Below are positions 1 through 5,260 of a DNA stretch of 13,284 bases, piece after piece. The number at the start of each line of letters is the position of its first letter. The stretch's first letter is position 1. The stretch is from Flavobacteriaceae bacterium (GTDB lineage Bacteria > Bacteroidota > Bacteroidia > Flavobacteriales > Flavobacteriaceae). Under the pieces are notes generated by a model, which saw only the letters and a list, made by a program, of their open reading frames with translations, searched no databases and was not told the DNA's origin. The position numbers and the translations under genes were made by a program. Location of the stretch: contig JAENXB010000059.1 of assembly GCA_016649785.1 (NCBI GenBank), forward strand, positions 1 to 13,284. The letters run 5' to 3'.

Positions 1-805
1 GACCATCCTGAACTCTTGCAACCTGTTTTAAGTAAACAGGCAGTTTGTCATTTACCCCAACAACCAAATTTTCAACATCCTCTGCCGATGATAAAAACTG
101 ACCGGTGGTAATTAAAAATTCCTCATCATTTTGAACAAAACTTCCCGATTGAGATCTGCTGTTATTGGCCTGGATCATTTGCATTATTCCCAATGCATCC
201 AGGCCATTTTCAGCCATCTTATCCATGTCTAAGATCACTTTTAGCTCCCGGGGACTTCCGCCAATTTCCTTGGTGATCGCAACATCGTTTATTTTTTCGA
301 TTTCCGAAGTAACTTCCTCTGCAATTTGACGCAACTGGAAATCGTTCATCGTTTCACTCCAAAGTGTGAGGCCCAACATGGGCACATCATCAATAGAACG
401 CGTTTTTACCAGCGGTTCCATGACCCCTGTTGGAAAAATGTTTTTGTGTTTCTCCAATTCATCATACAACTTCACATAAGACCGCTCAACATCTTCACCT
501 ACGTAAAACTGAACAATCAGCATAGCTTGCCCATTCATAGCCATACTGTGGACGTGTTCCACACCCTTAATATTGGAAATAATTTTCTCCAACGGTTTTA
601 CCACCCTATTTTCCACCTCGGTAGGATTCGCTCCCGGATAACCAACCATAACATCGGCCATAGGAACAATAATTTGTGGTTCTTCTTCTCTTGGAATGAG
701 AAAAGAACTGTATATCCCAATAATCATCAAAGCGATAATCAATAAGATGGTGAGCTTAGAATCAATGAATAAACTGGCGATTTTACCTGAAATTCCTTCT
801 TTCAT
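1..805 (-). CDS. RND efflux permease, N-terminal 268 residues (cut by window edge)
   Basis: Inner-membrane, proton-driven permease of a tripartite efflux pump (AcrB/HAE1-type superfamily); it should export drugs or other toxic compounds through the adaptor and TolC-like channel encoded upstream. I translated it by hand because it has no stop in the window. It starts MKEGISGKIASLFIDSKLT, followed by one hydrophobic helix (about residues 18-36), then the signature LIPREEEPQI and a porter-domain stretch containing VGYPGANPTEVE, VKPLEKIISNIKGVEHV and VKTRSIDDVPMLGLTLWS. Members are usually about 1,000 residues, so about a quarter is present. ATG at 805-803 is chosen because the family begins this way; no Shine-Dalgarno sequence is visible. 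It is the third gene of the operon, but 315 bases separate it from the adaptor gene, and that gap holds a structured repeat and a copy of this gene's own start. The substrate cannot be told from sequence. Confidence 0.93.
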   Translation of the reverse strand, partial: MKEGISGKIASLFIDSKLTILLIIALMIIGIYSSFLIPREEEPQIIVPMADVMVGYPGANPTEVENRVVKPLEKIISNIKGVEHVHSMAMNGQAMLIVQFYVGEDVERSYVKLYDELEKHKNIFPTGVMEPLVKTRSIDDVPMLGLTLWSETMNDFQLRQIAEEVTSEIEKINDVAITKEIGGSPRELKVILDMDKMAENGLDALGIMQMIQANNSRSQSGSFVQNDEEFLITTGQFLSSAEDVENLVVGVNDKLPVYLKQVARVQDG

Positions 806-824
806 AATTATAAATTTATTTTGG

Positions 825-951
825 GCGTGACCCCTAAAGTGAAAAATTTTGTTCGTGCCTCACGTCATTTTTCTACTTTGGGGTCGGGCTATCCGTTTCA
901 ATCTTTTTGTTCGTGCCTCACAAAAAGGATTTCCACTGCTATCCCTCACGC
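825..951. repeat. Structured palindromic intergenic element with nested hairpins
   Basis: An outer stem GCGT/ACGC (825-828 with 948-951) encloses two hairpins. Hairpin 1 pairs GACCCC (829-834) with GGGGTC (880-885) and continues inward through AAAGT/ACTTT and GAAAAAT/ATTTTTC. Hairpin 2 pairs CTTTTTG (903-909) with CAAAAAG (921-927). Both loops carry the same 17-mer TTTTGTTCGTGCCTCAC (847-863 and 905-921). Two related words, GGGCTATCC (886-894) and GCTATCCC (938-945), flank hairpin 2. From memory, elements with this GGATAG / AAAAAG layout recur between genes in flavobacterial genomes; I could not check this. It may be a mobile palindromic repeat or a structured RNA; the orientation is unknown. 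Confidence 0.7.
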
Positions 952-972
952 AGTTTCTCGATTATCTATCTA

Positions 973-1053
973 TTAATATTTTTCTGCCAATATTTGGCCA
1001 TCAAGGAATTTTTGAATAAAAATCCCTTTTTTAACTGAAATTCCTTCTTGCAT
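973..1053 (-). pseudogene. Vestigial duplicate of the RND permease start (26-codon dead ORF)
   Basis: The ATG at 1053-1051 opens a 26-codon ORF beginning MQEGISVKKG, nearly the same as the true permease start MKEGISGK at 805. At the DNA level 1029-1059 matches 781-811 at 27 of 31 positions, covering the first eight codons and a few bases upstream. Beyond codon 8 the similarity stops and the frame ends at TAA (975-973). It lies 67 bases past the adaptor stop, where a permease gene would normally begin. I read it as a leftover of rearrangement that inserted the structured element. Translation of this peptide is possible but unsupported. Confidence 0.45.
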
Positions 1054-1079
1054 AACTAGTTAACCTGTTAACAAGTTAA
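1054..1079. promoter_or_regulatory. Cluster of small inverted repeats, possible operator
   Basis: This stretch contains the 8-bp palindrome AACTAGTT (1054-1061), two GTTAAC palindromes (1059-1064 and 1067-1072) two bases apart, and the near-palindrome TTAACAAGTTAA (1068-1079). Such nested short palindromes resemble binding sites of TetR-like repressors, which often control RND pumps. It sits inside the operon between adaptor and permease, an unusual place for an operator, so it may instead be a chance AT-rich pattern. No regulator gene is in the window. Confidence 0.25.
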
Positions 1080-1120
1080 AATCATTTTCAAATTTTCAAA
1101 TTGTTTAATCTTCAAATTGT

Positions 1121-2200
1121 CTAATTATCTATTTGAACCTTTGCTCCGTTAAACAATTTCCCTTCAGCCGAAACAATATACTGTTCATCTGCAGATAAGC
1201 CTGAGAGAACCTCCACCTGCTCATCAATGGTTGCTCCTGTTCGCAACCATCTTAAAATGGCTACATTTCCGGTTCCTATAGTATAAATTCCGGTTAATTG
1301 TCCCCTGGTAATCAAAGCGCTTTTAGGAATTAAAACCAGCTCTGTTTGAGTAGTTTTGGCTGTTTTTTCAATAGGAAACTGAACGTTTACAAACATTCCG
1401 GACAAAATCGAAGGATCGCTTTCATCCAGATCAATTTTTACCAAGTATTGTCCACCTGTATTTTTAGCCGATAAACTCACTTCCGAAACTTTTCCATCTA
1501 CTTCCTTATTCATGGATTTTATCAACACTTTCGCAGGCATTCCTTTTTTGATAGCCGTAATATCACCTTCTGAAACCATCGCGGTTACCTGAAGTTTTGA
1601 AGTTCCTTCAACACTTACCAATGGCATTCCCGGATTGGCCATGTCGCCTTCTTTTATAAAGGTGTTGGTTACTACCCCTGAGAACGGAGCGGTAATATTA
1701 GAGTAAGAAAATTGCGCCATGACTTCATTCCGCATTTGCTTTGCTCCTTCCAATTCAGCTTTAGCCATTTCAAAACGGGCGGTCATATCATCCAGCTCTT
1801 TTTGTGAAGCGCTTTTTTGTTCAAATAAACTCACAAACCTGTCATAATCCTTTTTTGCATTGTTGTACCCGGCAGTAGCCTTTAAGATACCGGCTTCTAC
1901 CTGGGCTTTTTTTGCCAGTAGATCCGCATTGTTTATATTCATTAGGATTTGCCCTTTATTCACTTTTTGACCAACTTGCACGTGTACTTTGGTCACATAT
2001 CCCATCATTCGGGTGCTAATATCGGCACTGTTTTCAGCTTCAATTTTTCCGCTGGCGGTAACAAACCCGCTGGTATCGCCGGTTGATGGCGTACTAACCA
2101 CTACCTTTATCGTTTCTTGAACTACATTTTCCGTAGATTTCTTTTCACCGCAGCTTATAAATATTAAGGTGAAAACTAAAAGAGTATATAATTTTGTCAT
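1121..2200 (-). CDS. RND efflux periplasmic adaptor lipoprotein (membrane fusion protein)
   Basis: Periplasmic adaptor joining the RND permease to the outer-membrane channel. The 359-residue product has a lipoprotein signal with lipobox IFISC and lipidation Cys17, so it should be membrane-anchored by acyl chains. The first half of the lipoyl/barrel-sandwich domain (about 63-95, GYVTKVHVQVGQKVNKGQIL) is followed by an alpha-helical hairpin rich in Ala, Lys and Glu (about 96-162). The second lipoyl half (about 165-200, NITAPFSGVV then GMPLVSVEG) leads to the beta-barrel (about 205-277) and the membrane-proximal domain to the C-terminus. This is the standard HlyD/AcrA order and length. The gene begins 16 bases after the tolC-like stop, so the two are surely co-transcribed. 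The stop is TAG. Assignment to the superfamily is firm; the exported substrate is unknown. Confidence 0.95.
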   Translation of the reverse strand: MTKLYTLLVFTLIFISCGEKKSTENVVQETIKVVVSTPSTGDTSGFVTASGKIEAENSADISTRMMGYVTKVHVQVGQKVNKGQILMNINNADLLAKKAQVEAGILKATAGYNNAKKDYDRFVSLFEQKSASQKELDDMTARFEMAKAELEGAKQMRNEVMAQFSYSNITAPFSGVVTNTFIKEGDMANPGMPLVSVEGTSKLQVTAMVSEGDITAIKKGMPAKVLIKSMNKEVDGKVSEVSLSAKNTGGQYLVKIDLDESDPSILSGMFVNVQFPIEKTAKTTQTELVLIPKSALITRGQLTGIYTIGTGNVAILRWLRTGATIDEQVEVLSGLSADEQYIVSAEGKLFNGAKVQIDN

Positions 2201-2216
2201 TGTTTTTTATTTCAGA

Positions 2217-3527
2217 TTATTCTTTAGTTAAAAATTTCAGATAGGCATATGCCAGGTTGTATTCGTAGATGCTTTGATAATATTCCAATTGTTTTTGTGC
2301 GTATTGTGCTTCTGACATTAACAAATCACTCGTTTTCACCAGACCCTCCTCAAACCTGTTGGTACGAATTCTGAAGGATTCTTCAGAGAGTTCCAGTGCC
2401 ATTGTAGATCGGTGGAGTTTATTTTGCGCATCGCTCAAAGCGCGTTTTGCTTTGTTGAGTTCTAATTGACTTTTTGCGATATATTGCTCATATTGTATGG
2501 TTGACTTATCAAATTCGGCTTTGCTTTTTTGCATTTTCCCAAAACGTTTGGTTCCCTGCAAAATATCCCAATTTAATTTTGCTCCAATAAAATAACTGTT
2601 GGAAGCACCCTGAAAAAGTTGGTTGTCGTAAAGATCGTAATTTCCAAAAGCGTTTAAGGTTGGTAAAAAGGCCATTTTATCAGATTGATTCATCTTTTTA
2701 TAAGCCTGGGTTGACTTTTCTATGGCCATAATATCGGCTCTGTTTGTTGTTACCTGGTCAAATTCGGCTAAAGAATATGGTATAATTTCTAAACTATCGG
2801 AAGGAACCAAAACCGGATCATTTTTTTCGTTCACCAAAAAATTCAAATAATCTGACACGTTCTTCACATTGCTTTTGGCGCTTTCAAGCTGATTTTCAAC
2901 CTCATTTAACCGAACCTCCACATCCAAAACATCGGCTTGCATTACAAGTCCCTGTTCAAAATATTTTTGGGTTAAATTTTTATTGGCCAGCGCTGCTTTT
3001 TGAGCCTTCTCCAAAACCTTTACCCCTTTATATGTCAATTGCAACAACATATAGGTTTTCTCCCCTTCCAATAATAGCTCGTCTTTTTTGAATTTATTTT
3101 GATATTCTGTCGCTTCCATTTTAACTTTTGCCGACCCGCGTTGAAACCAGCCATCTACGTTTATTAGCGGTTGCTCAAATTGAATACTGGTGGTGAAATT
3201 ATCTATCGCATCAGGATTGTTGAGATTATCCACGGCAAAATCACTTTCTGAAAATAAACCCTGATTTAGTTTCGCCATAAAAGAATATACCGGATTATTA
3301 GTGGTTGTCCCGGTGTGCGAGACCGAGATATTGGGAAGCAAAACGGCATTTGTCTGGCGGTAATCTGCACGGGCTCCCAAAAATTCCTGTTCCGAAATTT
3401 TAATGCTTTGGTTGTTTTCTGAAAGCTTTTCCAAAACTTCCCCTTTTGAGATAGGTTTTGTTTCCTGAGCTTTCAGAAGCGAAAAACTGAGTAAAAAGAT
3501 AATTAGAATGCTTTTTTGATGTTTCAT
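2217..3527 (-). CDS. TolC-family outer-membrane efflux channel
   Basis: Outer-membrane exit duct of the tripartite pump. From the chosen ATG the product has 436 residues, normal for the family. It has a clear signal peptide (MKHQKSILIIFLLSFSLLKA, cleavage likely before QETK), then two long helical OEP-type repeats with typical features: an ALAN-like segment (AALANKNLTQKYFEQGLV) and, in the second half, SEESFRIRTNRFEEGLVKTSDLLMSEAQY. The frame is open up to a GTG at 3551, and another ATG lies at 3533. I prefer 3527 because it puts the basic residues directly before the hydrophobic core and leaves room for a leader after the promoter box at 3562-3569. It is the first gene of the RND operon and is transcribed divergently from the copper locus. 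Confidence 0.92.
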   Translation of the reverse strand: MKHQKSILIIFLLSFSLLKAQETKPISKGEVLEKLSENNQSIKISEQEFLGARADYRQTNAVLLPNISVSHTGTTTNNPVYSFMAKLNQGLFSESDFAVDNLNNPDAIDNFTTSIQFEQPLINVDGWFQRGSAKVKMEATEYQNKFKKDELLLEGEKTYMLLQLTYKGVKVLEKAQKAALANKNLTQKYFEQGLVMQADVLDVEVRLNEVENQLESAKSNVKNVSDYLNFLVNEKNDPVLVPSDSLEIIPYSLAEFDQVTTNRADIMAIEKSTQAYKKMNQSDKMAFLPTLNAFGNYDLYDNQLFQGASNSYFIGAKLNWDILQGTKRFGKMQKSKAEFDKSTIQYEQYIAKSQLELNKAKRALSDAQNKLHRSTMALELSEESFRIRTNRFEEGLVKTSDLLMSEAQYAQKQLEYYQSIYEYNLAYAYLKFLTKE

Positions 3528-3561
3528 TTGCATAAATTGTTTTTTTATCACTTTGAAGGGG

Positions 3562-3569
3562 CAAAATTA
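3562..3569 (-). promoter_or_regulatory. Promoter -7 box for the RND efflux operon
   Basis: On the minus strand this reads TAATTTTG, a full match to the Bacteroidota consensus TAnnTTTG. A TTG word lies about 23 bases upstream, at the loose end of the usual spacing. Transcription would begin a few bases downstream, near 3556, giving a leader of roughly 30 bases to the ATG at 3527. This favours that ATG over the GTG at 3551. Confidence 0.5.
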
Positions 3570-3600
3570 AAATTTTATAATCCCATAGTTTGCAACCTTT

Positions 3601-3766
3601 GTTACAGATACCTTAAAAAATTTTATTTTATTCATATTAAAAATGTACCCTCCCAAATGCCTGCTATCAGGGAGAAATTATAATCCTATGAGAAATTGCG
3701 AGAGAGGAAGTTTTAAATTAAGGTTACAAAATAAAAAAATCCTGTCTAAACGTAACAAAAGTTACA
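3601..3766. promoter_or_regulatory. Divergent intergenic region with repeated GTTAC words
   Basis: The 295-320 base gap between the divergent tolC-like and CNGKC genes contains no gene. GTTACA occurs at 3601-3606, 3723-3728 and 3761-3766. The last pairs with GTAAC at 3752-3756 to form a perfect inverted repeat GTAAC-AAAA-GTTAC. The 3601 copy lies just upstream of the RND promoter box, and the 3752-3766 palindrome about 60 bases upstream of the plus-strand box. The spacing is compatible with one regulator acting on both operons, but no regulator gene is nearby and the words are short. Confidence 0.35.
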
Positions 3767-3823
3767 AATAGTTTTCATTATAAATACTGATCTTTGTCAT
3801 ATATATAAGGACGCGCTTTAGCC

Positions 3824-3831
3824 TACCTTTG
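3824..3831 (+). promoter_or_regulatory. Promoter -7 box for the copper locus
   Basis: TACCTTTG matches the Bacteroidota consensus TAnnTTTG. Transcription would begin around 3836-3838, about ten bases before the proposed TTG start at 3848, so the leader would be very short. A TTTG at about 3793-3796 is too far away to be a good -33 element. Confidence 0.45.
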
Positions 3832-3847
3832 CAAAAATTAGTATCTG

Positions 3848-4234
3848 TTGAGTGCACTTCTAAAATATGGTTTGTTGTTATTGTTTTTATTTTCAACCTT
3901 ATTCTATAATATCAGGTATAGCTATATGGTTGTGTTTTATTCAATTGATAACCAAAGTTTTACCGAGGCATTTTGTGAGAATAAAGATAAACCTGAACTG
4001 AAATGTAACGGAAAATGCCAAATGTCTAAATTGGCAGAACAAGACCCATCCAACGATAAAAACCCTAATTATCTGGAGAATTTGCAACGGGAGATCACTT
4101 TTTTTATAAGCCTTCCAGCTTCAGAAGAATTCATCGCTTTTCAAAATACCCGCTTACCTATATTTTTGTATCAAAACCAATACTCCTTTCTGTTTTCCAG
4201 GCCAATTCCACATCCCCCAGCCAAAATTTCTTAA
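3848..4234 (+). CDS. Small membrane-anchored protein with a C-x9-CNGKC motif, probable metal-related function
   Basis: A 128-residue protein of unknown function. An N-terminal hydrophobic helix (about residues 6-24) is followed by FTEAFCENKDKPELKCNGKC, giving three cysteines, Cys43, Cys53 and Cys57, in a C-x9-C-x3-C arrangement. A short polar region follows and then a tail ending RPIPHPPAKIS. I recall similar short Bacteroidota proteins with an N-K-x-P-x-L-x-C-N-G-K-C core beside metal-uptake genes, but cannot name a family. The cysteines and the copper-type receptor downstream suggest metal binding or thiol chemistry in the periplasm; this is inference. The start codon is TTG, since the only in-frame ATG (3926) would remove the membrane helix and an in-frame TAG lies at 3839-3841. 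It is the first gene of the plus-strand locus, 92 bases before the lipoprotein gene. Confidence 0.75.
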   Translation: MSALLKYGLLLLFLFSTLFYNIRYSYMVVFYSIDNQSFTEAFCENKDKPELKCNGKCQMSKLAEQDPSNDKNPNYLENLQREITFFISLPASEEFIAFQNTRLPIFLYQNQYSFLFSRPIPHPPAKIS

Positions 4235-4326
4235 TTTCTTAATAAAATACACACTTTAGAGTTTTCCTTTCGATTTGATCCCAAGCCGAAAGTGTAAACC
4301 GATACCCTAATTTTAAAAATTTAAAA

Positions 4327-5169
4327 ATGAAATTTATACGAGCTATCACCATATTATGCCTGGCAATTTTCACATCTTGTTCCACAGATTCAGATGAAAT
4401 TACACCAGTAAATGAAGTTGCCGATTTAGTGAAGATCCAAACCATGGAAAACGATACCCACCTGGTGGAATTATACTCTATTGATGGACAATTGGAGCAA
4501 GGTTACAACAAAGTATCCCTTCGAATTAAAAACAAGATTGGCCAGAAATTTGTAAGCGATGCTACCTTAGAATGGAAACCAATAATGCATATGGAAGCCA
4601 CTCAACATTCCTGCCCGGTTTCTGAAGTGACTAAAAAACCGGGTACGGAAAGCCTTTATGAAGGATTCATTGTCTTTCAAATGGCCGAAAACCAAACCGA
4701 ATATTGGACATTAACTCTTAATTATGCCATTAACGGCGTGGATTATACCCTGACAGAAACCATTAATGTGCCGGCTTCCACAAGAAGAAAAGTAACTGTT
4801 TTTACAGGAACAGACGATGTAAAATACATTCTGGCTTTGATTGATCCATCTGAACCTAAAGTTGCAACCAACGATATGAGCGTGGGTGTTTTTAAAATGG
4901 AAAATATGATGACGTTTCCAATCGTAAATAGCTACAAGGTGAAGATTGACCCAAGAATGCCAAGTATGGGAAATCACAGCTCGCCCAATAATGTAGATTT
5001 AACTCAGTCCTCTGCAGATAAATTCTACCACGGAAAGCTAAATCTCACAATGACAGGTTATTGGAAGATCAACCTGCAGTTGGAAAATGCTTTGGGAGAA
5101 GTGATAAAAGGTGAGCCGGTGGGTGATACCAATGAAGCCAGCAGCATCTTCCTGGAACTGGAATTCTAA
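4327..5169 (+). CDS. Putative copper-binding lipoprotein with two YtkA/FixH-like modules
   Basis: A 280-residue exported lipoprotein: signal helix, lipobox FTSC and lipidation Cys18. Two beta-rich halves look related. Module 1 (about 55-148) has NKVSLRIKN, then KPIMHMEATQHSCPV (Met87, His88, Met89, His94, Cys96), then YEGFIVFQMAENQTEYWTLT. Module 2 (about 160-280) has YKVKIDPRMPSMGNHSSPNN (Met211, Met214, His217), then YHGKLNLTMTGYWKINLQLE. Each thus has a Met/His-rich loop followed by a Y-x-G strand and a W strand. The pattern resembles YtkA/FixH-like domains, where such Met and His residues are candidate Cu(I)/Cu(II) ligands. The next gene encodes an OprC-like receptor, so the lipoprotein may deliver or accept copper at the outer membrane. 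The family link is from pattern only, and the ligand assignment is inference. Confidence 0.75.
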   Translation: MKFIRAITILCLAIFTSCSTDSDEITPVNEVADLVKIQTMENDTHLVELYSIDGQLEQGYNKVSLRIKNKIGQKFVSDATLEWKPIMHMEATQHSCPVSEVTKKPGTESLYEGFIVFQMAENQTEYWTLTLNYAINGVDYTLTETINVPASTRRKVTVFTGTDDVKYILALIDPSEPKVATNDMSVGVFKMENMMTFPIVNSYKVKIDPRMPSMGNHSSPNNVDLTQSSADKFYHGKLNLTMTGYWKINLQLENALGEVIKGEPVGDTNEASSIFLELEF

Positions 5170-5182
5170 TTATTTAATCTGA

Positions 5183-5244
5183 AAGCTGCCTGAAGATCCT
5201 GTATTCTATACACAGAATTGCAGAAAAAACACCTCAGGCAGCTT
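5183..5244 (+). terminator. Perfect 11-bp stem before the receptor gene: terminator or attenuator
   Basis: AAGCTGCCTGA (5183-5193) pairs perfectly with TCAGGCAGCTT (5234-5244), followed by CTTTTAAA. The 40-base loop has its own small hairpin, TGTA-TTCTA-TACA (5200-5212), and a competing ATTCT/AGAAT pairing (5203-5207 with 5214-5218). It sits between the lipoprotein stop and the receptor ATG, ending 16 bases before that ATG. It could end part of the upstream transcription, lowering receptor expression, or act as an RNA switch. The T-run is weak for a strong intrinsic terminator. Confidence 0.6.
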
Positions 5245-5260
5245 CTTTTAAACCAAATCC

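Noticed and set aside
326..745. 139-codon plus-strand ORF
   Set aside because: It lies antisense to the RND permease coding sequence, is rich in His and Asn as expected for a shadow frame, and resembles no family.
3528..3551. GTG start at 3551 for the TolC-like gene
   Set aside because: It would add eight residues before an already complete signal peptide and leave almost no leader after the promoter box; ATG 3527 fits better.
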